Source of the DNA: Phalacrocorax aristotelis
Lineage: Eukaryota > Chordata > Aves > Suliformes > Phalacrocoracidae
DNA: 64,000 nucleotides
Direction of reading: 5' to 3'
Assembly (NCBI RefSeq): GCF_949628215.1
Contig: NC_134297.1
Coordinates: forward strand, 5,022,001 to 5,086,000
The stretch's first letter is position 1, and each line of letters starts with the position of its first letter. Below, one piece after another: positions 41,637 to 53,600 of this stretch. The notes under the pieces were generated by a model that made no database searches, had not been told where the DNA came from, and worked only from the letters and a program-made list of their open reading frames with translations. The translations under genes and the position numbers were made by a program.

Positions 41637-42485
41637 TCTCACATTCCAAAACTATTCTCTAGGCCTCTCAATGCTGGTCCGCCCCTGCTCTGCAGCAGCA
41701 ACTGGGACTGTATGAGTGCAGCAACCAGAAAGACAATTTCAGAGGCGCTCGGGCAGCTGGCGTGACAAGACCAGAAAGGCACTCCTCTCAGCCAGGAGCC
41801 TCCCTGCCCCCGATTCTTGCCCACCCAGCAGCACTGGAACCTTCACCGCTCTGCCCAACCTGTGCCACCTCCTGCTGCGTTCGCCTCACTCCCTACCAGC
41901 CACAGGTCCCCCTTGACACAACACGGCAGTCAGGAGCCCCGCAGCGAGGACACAGCAGCACGCCTGCCGTGTCCCAGGGCTGTCCCAGGGCTGACTCAGC
42001 TACCTTTTATAACTGTGACAAGGAATCCAACACCAGCATGGAGAGGAAGGGGAGGCAGCGCGGGGATAACGCCAAGCAATTTCAAGTAGGCCGCACCTCA
42101 GTCTCTGACTCCCTCCTCTACCTCCCAGCTAATCACTGTATCACTTTCCCTCGTGAAGATTTCAGAAAGGCAAGAAAAATATCCATCCTACACAGCCCCA
42201 AAGCAACCTCCACACCGCTGGGAAGAAGCAGCAGATCTGGCCTTCGCTTGCTCTCTCCCTCCCCGCTGCCATGCTGAAAGGGTCTCGGGGCAAAGAGGGG
42301 ATCGAGCAGCTCCGCAGCCTCTGGACGCGCGCCTCAAAGCAGCCGACCCCAGAGGAATGTAGTTGACTGGGAAGCACTGAGGTACCTTCGATTTCGCACC
42401 ACCAGTGCTCCAGCTTGCCTTGCCCTCCCGTCCCCTTCCCATCCTACGTGTCCTTTGAAGAAAGGAATTAAGTCAAAAACGGATA

Positions 42486-42491
42486 TTTATT
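42486..42491 (-). terminator. proximal VPS26B polyadenylation signal candidate
   Basis: TTTATT on the plus strand is AATAAA on the coding strand, about 85 nt past the VPS26B stop. A second canonical copy lies at 41631-41636, so alternative 3' ends are possible. Confidence 0.55.
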
Positions 42492-42575
42492 TTCATGAAG
42501 TCTCTGAAGTGTTTTTTTCTTCCTCCTCGCTGCTGTCCCCACCGGCTCCACAGCAGCCTTCCTCTGCGCGGCCCC

Positions 42576-45500
42576 TCACTGCCGGCCGTTGTTCTCTGCG
42601 GGCTGGCTGGGGGTCTTGGCCTCCGTGTGCGAGGATGTCCCCTCAAACCGCTGGGAGGCGATGGCTGCTTGGTGGGACATGCTCTTCCTCACTATGTCTC
42701 CTTTCCGCCAAAGCACCACCTCCTGCAGTAACACAGCCAGCATGGCTTGTCAGAGCTTGTGAGACCTTCTCCTGGCCCCACCCAGACCCAAGGGCTGAAC
42801 CAAGCTGCCAGGCGAGCGGCTTGCACCCAGCAAGAGCTCAGCCCCTGCCGGCACGTTCCACCCACAGCCGTGCGCACGAGGCCACTTGCAGCAGCAAGCA
42901 GAGGCCTCGCAATGCAGCCTTCCTAAAAATTTGGGTAGAGCGCTCCTCCCCAGGACCTGAGCACACAGGGGCAACCCACTGGACATCTCAGGCAGCTCTG
43001 CCCTATTGCCATTGGCTGCCACAGTGGAATTGAGACAGTGAAGCACGGAAGCCCCACCACAGGGCAAGAGAGAGGAAAAGAAGTCCCAGGTGGGCACCTT
43101 CTACATACATCGCTACCACCACACACATCTGACCTGCATGGACCATTCCTTCTAGACCCTCCTTCCATGCTCTGATTTGCCTGGTCCTTACAGATATCCA
43201 GTCAAGAACATGATTCTCCCCCATGGGAATCCCAGATTCCCAGAAGGTCCCCTTAAAGCATGGTATCCCAAGCAACAGTCTACAGGTCCAAGAAGAACTA
43301 ACAGCTCTGCTTCTCACCTGTTGTTTAAAGTAGCGTCTCTCCTCCTCATCGATCAGCACCAGATTGAGGTAATAACGCACCGAGAACTTCTTGTTGATAT
43401 CCCTCATTGTTGGAGTCAGCTCGTAGCCAGCCAGGAAGAGCCTGATGGGAATGGACTCCCCTGCAGAGTGCACAGAGCCATCAGCACAGGCAGAACACAC
43501 AGAAACCAGGAAAGCACCAGCCAAACAAAACCTCACTAGGCCATAAACTCCATGGCCATTTCCACAGGTGGAGTAAGATGAGCTAAAAGACCTCAACTCC
43601 CTTCAAAAATCAGCATGCACAGTCCATAGTCAGATCCTGCCCTTTGCTGACAGCTATTCCATCTCCACTTATCGGCACAGGACTCATTTGTGACCTGCAT
43701 CAAGACAGCACTGCAGGAAAAAAATGAGTAAGGTGACATTTTCTCTGGCAGGTGACTGCTGGGCAGTGGAACTGAGAACCAAGCGGCACAGGAGATTGGC
43801 ACAGAGCTAGACCACCATCTTTCTGCTCCAAGTTGCAGCAATGCCAGCTGGTGGCTCATGCCAACAGTGAATTTGCATCTATTCCTGATTCTGCCACTGT
43901 TTCATCAAAAGAATTAAGTCGTTGCCACTCATTATGCCCCAATTCTTCCTCATCGTACCAGAATAGGAAGGGGACCATATTTAATCACCAATGTGAACTG
44001 CTGTGAGTCCACCGGTGAAACAGGACGCACGGTACTACTGAGCACACAGATCCAGCTGAAGATACCACAGGACCCTTACTCCCACCCCAAAGGACTTCAG
44101 AAGAGGAACTCTGAAGGGTTCATCTGCCTTCTCACCTCTCACAGGTGCCCCATCCATGATCTCGTATTTAGCTATTGTGTCATTCTCATGATATACATTG
44201 GGTCCGGTCCCTGTTGTTTCTCTCTTGATGATATCTATCTCCATGTGTTTGATCTTGATTCGCACCAGCAGGAAGTAGATCTTTCCGACAATCACATCTT
44301 TTAAATGGTACCTAGTACACGAAGGAAGAAAGCACCACAATTGAACACCGCACAGCAGACCAGGGCTCAGCCTGAAGAGCGAGAACTGGCTTGTCAGGCA
44401 CTCTGCTCTTATCCGTGGCCCCAGCTGCAAATTTCAGATGGCACATCAACCACCTCCACTAGGCTGCTGTAAACAGCACTTCACCTTTCATCCTCTGGTC
44501 TTTTGGAAACCAACAAGAACATTTAGCATGATCAGAGAAATTAAAAACAGAATTTCAGGCTGAATATCTGCAAGAAAGTCCTGCAACAGCAAAGCCTCCA
44601 AAACCATTTTTTTAGGTCGATTAAAACTAGCCCAAATGTTACACTGCAGGGAGATTTGCTAGCATCAGCTGGGAAAGACGCATTAAAAGTAGTTTAAAGT
44701 TGTTTCTTTTTTGTAAGAAGTTGTTTCCAACTTCTGTGCCTGAATTGAAGTCCCACTTCAGCTGCACTGTCTGGTAAACAGCAGACGTTATGCTTTGAAG
44801 ACACCTGGAAGTACTGATCTTGCTGAGGATACGGGGAGTGCAAAGTGACTGCCAAGAGCCTCATGCCGGGCTCCAAGCTCAGAAAGCTACAGCCTTTGCT
44901 TCCCACTTGTGGTCCAGAGAGCACATCTGTGGGCAAGGAGAGGAACCCAAAGACCCTCAGCCAGGATCTGAACTGTCTGCCAGACTCGCTGGAGCGTGTG
45001 AAGAACCCCTTTGAGGATCTAACACAAGACACGTGCCTTGGGCTTCCAAACCATGCCGTACCCTGCAGCAGACGGTTCCCACAGCCACTGGATGCTCCTG
45101 AGACACTTACTTGGACTTATTATACTCGAACTCAATGTGCAGGCAATCTTCAATCCCCACCTCCATCTTAATGGAGGAGTTGAGCTCTGGGTAGGTGCTC
45201 AGGGTGTGCACAACTATGTCCATCTCCTTCACCACATCGTTCAGTCTGCGGCTGACAGTCGCTCGGAGGAAATACCTGCAAGGAGAGTCCCCCTCCTGTT
45301 AGGGCTGTACAGGTAGCAACAGAGAGGAAACAGGGAGGGGCGTGGGGCTGAATGGATTGCACTGGGCTATCCAAGCAGTCTCACTGGTACCCTGGCTTCT
45401 GAAGCCGTCAACGCCCCGTGTTGGAAAAGACAGAAGGGAGTTTTCAAATAGAAAAGCAGATTCTTCTAAGACTTCTCTAAGCTTTCAAGTGTTTGTGAGC

Positions 45501-48500
45501 CCGAGTTACCCAAGCACCACTTTGAGGATCTGAGTAACAGCTCGCACATGTTAAAACCACTGCCCTTTTGCAAGAGATTAGATCACAGCGGTCTCCACAG
45601 ACACACCTCCTTCTGCAGCGCTCAGAATTTTCCAACCCCCCCTTCGAAGCCAATGCCTGGATTTCAAGTCAACTGGAGTGCCTAGATGTGAAATACAGTT
45701 TGAAACATACGAACAAGATACAAGCCAGGCATTTGTTTGCATACAGAGCACAATTAAAGTCCACAAGACTGATTACAAGGCAGCAAAAATGTCCCCATTG
45801 GAGACTAAAGCAAACAATTTATTTTGGTTTTTGAATTAGTGAATAAATTAGATAGTATTTGTTTGATTCAGAAGGGGTGATCTCTCTTGTCACTTAAATG
45901 GAGTGAAATATGTTCCATAAAGCCTGATGCATTCTCATAGAAGTAAAGCCCTCAAAGCCAGCCTTTTACAACTCAGCCCACCAAAATTCATTGGGAATTA
46001 TGTTATAAGCTCGCAAGGATGCCTGGGAAGAGATGCTGCACTCCCGTATCATCACAGCAAATGTCAGTACTTGCATGCTGCACAGAGCCAAGAACTGGGG
46101 TCAGCAAGGGGAGGAGACTCACCGTAACTTCACATTCTGCCCCGTGTAGGACTCGTAAGGTTTTTCCACGTGTGTGAATTCAAAGTCAAATGTCTGCGAT
46201 TGAGTGAATTCACCGGGACGGGCCAGGTCTTTCACCAGAGACACAAACTCATGGTGGTTTCCTCGGTCATAGTAGAGTTCTAGGAAGACAGAAGTCCAGG
46301 TTAAGCAGTGATGTTTAATCCCCCGTGACACAGGGAGGAAAGGCAGGAGATTTCACAGCTACACGCAGCACTCTCATCCAGATCACTGCTTCCTTCACCA
46401 CTATTAGAGAAACTAAAAGGGGCGCCTGCGACTGCAAGGTACTGTACTTGTTCACTGCTCTCCATCGGAGCCAGGTGCAGGCCAGAAGTTTCCTCCTGGA
46501 AACAGGAAGAAAGAGGTCCACACAGCCTCACCTACTACAGCAAATCAGGAACTCGGCTTGCCTTAGAGTGACGTGGGTCACCTATTATCAATATTAATTA
46601 TGCTCAGACTGTTTGAGGGGACAGCAGCTCACGCAATCCCTTCCAATAATTTACCACACGATATTCCAGGCTAAAGGCATTGCCACTGTAAGGAGAGGGA
46701 AAACCACCAGTGCTTCTCTGAAATAGCAAACAGTGACAGAGCAAAAACGAAGGGCTAGCGGACTTCCAGCTGTTCCTGCTTGCCCTTTGACAACAAAGGC
46801 TTTGAGTGGTCTTGATTCACACTGGGGAATCAGTAACGGCAGAGATCCTCACCGGTGCTGCACAAAGCCAGCGTTCGGTGCCTGACTGCCAAGCATGGGG
46901 GGAGGGGGTCGAGCCAGCTGTTCCACCTGGATAACATGTTAATGGCCATGCAAATGCCAGTGAGGGAAGAGCATTCACCTCTGGAAGCACTGTTCAAACC
47001 AGGTCAGGTAACCAACATTGCTTCAGTTTTCCCCACAACCTCCTTGCATCAGCAGGAAACGACTACAGCTTTCCTCACTTAACGAAAGCAATCCTCTCTA
47101 CACTTTCACAAAGTTTTCTCCTGTAAGTCAAAGCAACAGAAACTTAAAACTCAGCAATTTGCATTAACAGCTCTGTATTACACATAACCATCAATGAAAC
47201 CTGCCCTGCCCAACCCTGCGCGTGATCTGTGTGAGTACAAGACGCCCACACGGTCCTTCTAGAAGGTAAAGCCTTCGCCAATCTGATACGTTTAGATGAG
47301 GAAACAAAACCCTAAGTCATCAGACAATCCTATACACACAAGTTCACTGTCAGCACTAAACTGTGCAGAGGAGGCTCCCGAGAGGTATTGGCAGAGTTTA
47401 GCAACCGCAGCGAGCCTCGGTTTTCTGCTCCTTGAGATGCCCGGCGAGATTTCAGCTTTTAAGTAATGTCTGCTTCTTACACCTCTTTGCTCACCTTATC
47501 TCTCTAATGGAAATACTGGCACCAGAACAGCCCTCACTTACGCAGAGCAGCGAGCGCCATCAAGCCCTTTAGGCTGGGCAGGCAGGTGGCATAAATAAAC
47601 CAACTTCCTCTGCCTTGAATACATGTCCATTGAGAGGAAAGTGCTTGTTGATGCGACAGGGAGAAGCCACGTGCCACATAAAAAGAGGAATATATCATCT
47701 TCCCACACGACACAGAAGGCAACGATCGAATTTAAAGCAAGGGGAGGCAAATGTCAACATACTGAATTCTCTGCTACCTCAGAAGGGCACAGATTGGCAC
47801 TTGGCAGCCTTAAGAAGAGGAAGGATCAATGTTTTCCCACACTTTAGAAGATGTTTGCGTGTCAAACAGGTCCAAGCTGTAATTTCAGGTTTTCAGAGCT
47901 ATAAGTTTTCCAGATGAAAAAATAAAAATAACCTGCTGGCTTTCAGGTGGAATGCTCGGGACGCAGTAACCGCAGGCGAAACGAAATCTGATGTGGGTTC
48001 TGTGCTGAGAGGGGACCGCGCAGGACACGGCATTCACAGCCTGGACTCTGGTACCCGGCCTGGAACAGCTGTCTTCCCTGTGACACATCGCTCCTTTAAG
48101 TCTTGGCCTCCCTACCTGTTAAATTGCCTCATAGAGCTACTGATCTCACGGCAGTGGGAAGGCAGAAAGTAAGGCAAGCTGTTTGGAGATTGAAAGCATG
48201 AAGGAAGTGCGATCAGTAGTATAAACTTAAGCGCTTTCTTAAAGTGGCGTGGTGGGCAAAGAGAAATGTGCAGCCACAGCAGCTCCTAACGCACCCCAGT
48301 AGGGCAATAATGTGAATTCAGAGTGTTATTCTAAATACATACGGCTCAGAAGTCTTCCAAAATGGGGAATCAGAAGCAGGCGGGGCAGCACAGAGGAAAC
48401 AGAGTGGAGGAGGAAGAGAAGTTCATGCTTAATTTCCACTGATGATCATAATCAAATAGAAGGAGGTCACAAGCTAGCTCCTGATGAACGGCCTCCATCA

Positions 48501-49879
48501 CTTACAAGCTCTCTGCCTGTCCTCCCCTTTCTTTCCAAAGGCAGTGTTATGCGTAAGCAAGGCCAGCAAAAATATTAAACAGCCGCATCGGGGCTGGGTG
48601 GGAAAACCTCTAGTTCACTTTCATACGCCGCATGATTTGCAATGCAAAAGTCGTGCGGCTCGTGTGGTGATTTTGAGGGTTAAACCCGAGCATGGGGGCC
48701 ACAGATGTGTAGGCATCGCACACGCCGAGCACAGCCCCATCACTGGGAACATCAAGAACTGACTTCAGCTTGTGGGGCTCAGGCATGTCCGTGAAACAGG
48801 GACATCTCCACGCCGATCGAAGAGTGGGCGTGGCAGTTACCCCTCCTCTAAGAAATGAGGAAATAATTAAATCTAAATTGGTTACATGCACAGATAAGCA
48901 CAAGCTTTGAACAGCTTGAAGTCACTCAGCTAACCGTGCAGGGATGTGTGGTCACCCGCTCAAAGAATGAGAGAGTAAAGGATAGAATTGGCCGAGCTGA
49001 GCCCCTAGGCCTCAAGAAAGCTGATGTACCCAGGTAAAACACATTGTGGGGTCGGGGCTGGGATGGTGCCATCGGTGGTTTGAGATGTACGGGAAAAACC
49101 CACCTGATTTCGCTGTCCTTGGCAGAGCCATTGCTCCCCTAACTGAATCAATAGGCACAACAAGAAGAAATGCAAACAGACAGCTTGTAGAGCTGCGAAT
49201 AAAGGCAACCCGGAGAATGCTGCCCGGCAGCTGGTGTTGCTAGGATGTCCAAGCTCAGACCTGCATGTGCAGGACGGAAACCGCGTTTTACCCTGCTTCT
49301 GAGCGCATGGGCTCTAAATTGGTGACCGAGCAGGAGCGAGGAAAATAGGACGTGAGAACAATGGCCTGGAAAGGGACTGGAGTTCCCTCCCTACCACCCG
49401 GGCTTGAGCCCAGAGAACAGACCGGCTCGAACGGAAAGCGGAATAATTTCAGGCAGCCGCTGGAATTCTCCGTGCGGCGAGAGAGCGAGCGTAACCTACT
49501 TCCCACCGCCGGCGAGGGCTTCCGTGCAGTACGGCACGGCGGCATTCCCAACACCAACGCTCGCCCGCCGGCGTGCGAACCACCGCCGTGAGGAAGGCCG
49601 GAGGGAGCCGCCGGCCTCCTCACAACGCGACCGAGGTGTCGGCGCCCCGCTCTCACCGATCTGCCCGATGAACTCCACTTTGATCCCTTGGTGCTCCAGC
49701 CGCTTGTTGGGGTGCTTGAGGGTGAGGACAACCCTCCCGGAGACGGTCTCCCCGTCGTAGAAAAGGAAGTATTTCTCCTTTTTGCCTTCCTCCGTTTTGT
49801 GCTCCACCCGCCGCCGGCTCTCGGCGTCGCTCAGCACCAGCTCCAGCTCCGCGCTCTGCCCGAACCCGAAGAAGCTCAT
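42576..49879 (-). CDS. VPS26B: VPS26B, retromer subunit, 6 exons, complete
   Basis: Exons in transcript order: 49879-49657, 46279-46123, 45275-45111, 44311-44136, 43460-43318, 42722-42576. They total 1011 nt, 336 aa, the same length as human VPS26B. The protein is the arrestin-fold subunit of the endosomal retromer core with VPS35 and VPS29, sorting cargo from endosomes to the Golgi or plasma membrane. The start MSFFGFGQSAELE, ELYYDRGNHHEFVSLVKDL and the C-domain block GYELTPTMRDINKKFSVRYY are almost unchanged from human. The tail after RKSMSHQAAIASQRFEGT is the most divergent part (SSHTEAKTPSQPAENNGRQ), as expected for the paralogue-specific region that separates VPS26B from VPS26A. The first exon lies in the CpG island shared with NCAPD3. 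All introns are GT-AG and intron 1 is the longest (3.4 kb). Confidence 0.98.
46280..49656 (-). other. VPS26B intron 1
   Basis: A 3.4 kb intron between the MSFFGFGQ exon and the ELYYDRGNHHEF exon. The 5' part (about 49.4-49.65 kb) is still GC-rich island sequence. I recognise no repeat, RNA gene or extra exon. Confidence 0.5.
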
Positions 49880-50650
49880 GGCACCGGATGGTGTGAGGTG
49901 ATCGCGGGGGGGCGCGGCGTGCGGGGGGCCCCGTGGGCCGCCGTAGGCACCACGGACAGAGCCCCTGAGGGGCCGGCCGGGCGGCCCGGCGGTGACAGCG
50001 GGGCAGGGGCGGGGGCCGGTGCCCGCAATGCGGCGGGGCGCACCGGGGGAGAGGGAAGGGGGACACCAGGGAGGGGGACACGGGACCCTGCGGCCCCTGT
50101 GAGGGAGCCCCGGGCCGCGCGCGCTGCCCCCCGCCTCACCGCGCGCTGCCGCCCTCCCGGCTCCGGGCCGCCCCACCGCGCATGCGCCGACCGGCCGCCG
50201 GGGTGGGCGGGGGCTCCTCCGAGCCCACCCTCCTTCCGCGCAGGCGCGTCGAGAGAAGCGGGAGGTACTCCCGCCACGACCGCTTCCGGGATATCCGGCG
50301 GGGGGCCGCGCGCTGATTGGTCTCCGCCCGCCGGGGAGGGGCGCGATTGGTCGGTTCGAAGGGGTTGGATGGCGGCACGATGGCGGATGGGCTGTCGCGC
50401 GCCCTGGCGGGGTGGCCGGTGCGTGATGTCGCGACAGGTGCGTGTGTCTGCTCATTCGTCCGTCTGTTCGTCCGTGAGCACCCATGGGTGCCCCCACCCC
50501 CCCCATCCCGCAGAGCGCGGGGCTCCCCTGACCCCGGACACACCGGGGTGAGGGCGCCTCCCGACCATCCATCTCTCTCCCTTCAACCTCTTCGTCCCGT
50601 CTTGACATCAAAACGTGCCTCGGAGAGACGTTTGCGCGCGGGAGGAACGT
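49450..50650. promoter_or_regulatory. Bidirectional CpG-island promoter, VPS26B (-) / NCAPD3 (+)
   Basis: The two start codons face away from each other 500 bp apart (49879 and 50380) in extremely GC- and CpG-rich DNA. Visible motifs are a palindromic NRF-1 core GCGCATGCGC at 50178-50187, an ETS-type CTTCCGG at 50283-50289, inverted CCAAT boxes at 50315-50320 and 50345-50350, and two YY1-like ATGGCGG motifs at the NCAPD3 start. There is no TATA box, as is usual for housekeeping divergent promoters. Confidence 0.85.
50178..50187. promoter_or_regulatory. NRF-1 palindrome
   Basis: GCGCATGCGC is a perfect NRF-1 core palindrome. It lies between the two divergent start codons, about 190 bp from the NCAPD3 ATG and 300 bp from the VPS26B ATG. 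Confidence 0.7.
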
Positions 50651-53600
50651 CAGCCGGTGCTTATAAACTCTTCTTCTTGTTTTCCCTCCTCTCAGTCTGG
50701 GTGGACGCGGTGTGGGAGCTGGATTTCACAGAGGCCGATCCGCTGGACCCCAGGGCAGTGGAGGAGGTGACGGCAGGTGGGCTGGAGGCCTTCACCCAGC
50801 TCCACCAGTCCCTTTTGCCGTTTGCTGCAGAGGACCATGAGAACAGAGAGGTGAGGCTGGGCCTGGGCCACCGTCTGCTTAGCCACGATACAGGCCCTCT
50901 GCTCGGCAGGGTCAGGCTCTGCAGGGGGACCTGGACAGGCTGGATCGATGGGCCAAGGTCAGTTGTGTGAGGTTTAACAAGGCCAAGTGCCAGGTCCTGC
51001 CCTTGGGTCACACCAACCCCAGGCAACGCCCCAGGCCTGGGGCAGAGGGGCTGGGAAGTGCCCGGCGGAGAAGGCCCTGGGGGTGCTGGCTGACAGCCGG
51101 GCTGGGCATGAGCCAGCAGTGCCCGGGTGGCCAAGGAGGCCACCAGCCCCCGGGCTTGTGTCAGCACTGGTGTGGCCAACAGGAGCCGGGCAGGGATGGG
51201 GCCCCTGTGCTCAGCCCTGGGGAGGCCCCACCTCGAATGCTGGGCTCAGGTTTGGGCCCCTCAGGACAAGAAGGCCCTGGAGGGGCTGGAGCGTGTCCAG
51301 AGAAGGGCAGCGGGGCTGGGGCAGGGTCTGGAGCACAAGTGTGCTGGGGGGCGGCTGAGGGGGCTGGGGGGGTTTAGCCTGGAGAAGAGGGGGCTGAGGG
51401 GAGCCCTTCTCGCTCTCTGCAACTGCCTGAGAGGGGCTGGAGTGAGGGGGGGGCTGGTCTCTGCTCCCAGGGCACCAGTGACAGGATGAGAGGAAACAGC
51501 CTCAAGCTGCGTCAGGGGAGGTTTAGGTTGGAGATTAGGGAAAATGTCTTCACTGACAGAGTGGTCAGGCACTGGCACAGGCTGCCCAGAGACGTGGGGG
51601 AGTGTGACCGTCCCTGGGGGTGTTCAAAAAACTGTGTAGATGTGGCACTTGGGGACATGGTTTAGGAGGCCTGGGGGTGTTGGGTTGACGGTTGGACTTG
51701 ATCCTACAGGCCTTTTCCAACCTTAATGATTCTATGATCTCTTCTTTGAGTCCACCCTGCCTCAAAGTTTACAAAATAGCCTAAGACTGCACAAAACAAT
51801 TGTTGTCACATGTGCCAGAATGCTTCGGGGGGAAGCTACTCCCAGCTTCAAAAAATACCTTTTCAATTAGTATAATGCAGTATATAATATTATACATGCC
51901 AACATACATTTATATATGTATTATATATATGGGGGTTTGGTTGCAGTGGCAGCAGTTAAAATGTGAATAGTAGAGAGCTATGTTATTACGGGATTTCTCA
52001 CTGTTACTCATGTATTTTGCCTCAGAATGTTTGGACCTTGTTTTCTGAAAACAACTTCTCTCCTAATGCTCTTGTGGCTGTGTTACATCACTTTGTCCAA
52101 GCGAGCCAGCATAAAAGAGCTGATGCGCAGCAGAGAGTTTATGCTCTTCATGCGGCTGGGTTGTACTTCTTACTGCTGGAAATCCCAGGTGAGTGAAGGG
52201 ATGTGCCTCTTTATTGTTGGATAAAACATCGTTCGGGCAAAATCAGCTTTCTCTCATTTGTAAGAATAGCAGGTGGAACAAGTGATGGCTTTTAAAATCT
52301 TCACTTGCCCTCCCTGAAATCCTTGGGGATCAATCTCAGGCATGGTGCTGAGCGCCGAACAGCCGTTACGGTCTGATAGCAGCTCAGTCTCCTGTCATAG
52401 TGTGGCTTGATGATCTCAGTCCGGGTCTGCATGGCCATGTGCCTTCTTCGTAGGTCTGTGACAAGGTTGGTGGAGGAGTCTGCACGGTACAGAGAGCTGG
52501 AACCATGCGCATCCCTCTGGTTTGACAGTAATACGTGGTGAAGCCAGAAGCTAATTCCTGTTCCTGCTCTGTAACTAGAGAGGGTTTCACTGTGCAGTGC
52601 TTTTGGGCAGGCTCATTTGTGAAAACAAAAGTATTTGTTTAAATTAACCTGTAGCTGGAGTTTTTTAGCAGGTTGATTTGCAGCAGTATCCTTTGGTATT
52701 CAAGGCTAACATGTACTCTGCTTAAGTTTTGCTGCTCTTTGTTGTGCAGCATGTTACCAGCTAGAAGGGGTTGATCAGCTGGTGGTCCTACTGGAAAACA
52801 TCATCACTGATGGCATGTCACCCCGATGCAGTTTGGCTTTATTCAAACAGTTCTCCTTCTCCTGAGCTTTCTTAGGCTTCCAGGACAATGTCTTTGTCCT
52901 TGCCATCTATTTGGCTGTCAAAGTAAATGGAGGGATGGCCAGATGATTTGATGCTTTCTGTATCGTGTCCGGAAGATGGCTGATGTTGTCTTTTCTGGGC
53001 AGGCAGCATAGCTAACCAGCTGTTCCATCAAGTGATGTTTGATAAATGTCTTCACACCCTGACAAAATGTTGGCCTCAAGAGCCAGGTCAGATCAGGAAG
53101 AGAAAGAAGATGCAGTCTCAAAAATCTTCAACCAAAGCAAGAAGAAATCGAAAGAAAGGAAAACCATGCAGTAACCGCAATGTAAGATGTTTGTGTAATC
53201 GGTTCAGATGTAAATCTCTGTTAATAAGCAAATTGCTGACAAGCTATTTCACTCCTAGGTCAGTGTGATCTTCTTCCTCTTTTTCACCCCTTTTCAGTTC
53301 TTAATCTTTTATACAGTAGTTCAGCTCTACTCTTGATCCTCTATCTGTTATTAGGAATTTCAGAGGTCTGATGATTCAACATTAGCTGCAGTGTCCTGGC
53401 CGCTGACTAATACAAAAAAATACAGCATATTTGTCTGTGGCACATTATTAGAAAGCTCAGTCGCAGAGGGAGAAACTAATTTATATCAGCTTCTTCAAGA
53501 GACCTTCAAGTTCGTACGTGACCAGCTGGCAGATGACATTTGAGTTTCCGTGCCAAGTTACTGATGGGAAGTTAAGGGCTAAATCATAGAATCATGGAAT

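Larger units (their letters stand above)
39095..42575. other. Convergent spacer between THYN1 and VPS26B
   Basis: Minus-strand AATAAA hexamers lie at 42486-42491 (85 nt after the VPS26B stop) and 41631-41636. If the first is used, most of this 3.5 kb is spacer; if later sites are used, it is a long VPS26B 3' UTR, as I recall for mammals. Open frames here, including a 171-codon one at 41762-42277, show no family similarity. No repeat is recognised. Confidence 0.5.

Noticed and set aside
41762-42277. 171-codon plus-strand frame opposite the VPS26B 3' region
   Set aside because: Pro/Ser/Arg-rich, with no recognisable domain and no splice or promoter context. It is most likely a chance frame.
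49496-50611. 371-codon minus-strand frame and 287-codon plus-strand frame over the VPS26B/NCAPD3 island
   Set aside because: The minus frame is VPS26B exon 1 read through into promoter and intron; the plus frame is its shadow. CpG islands give long chance frames on both strands.
50967-51489. Overlapping plus-strand frames of 112-136 codons after NCAPD3 exon 2
   Set aside because: They are pieces of the CR1 ORF2 C-terminal region in shifted frames, not a host gene.
53350-53420. Possible extra NCAPD3 exon after the AG at about 53366
   Set aside because: Exon 4 joins exon 5 in phase 0 and the human protein has the same number of residues across this join, so no exon is missing.
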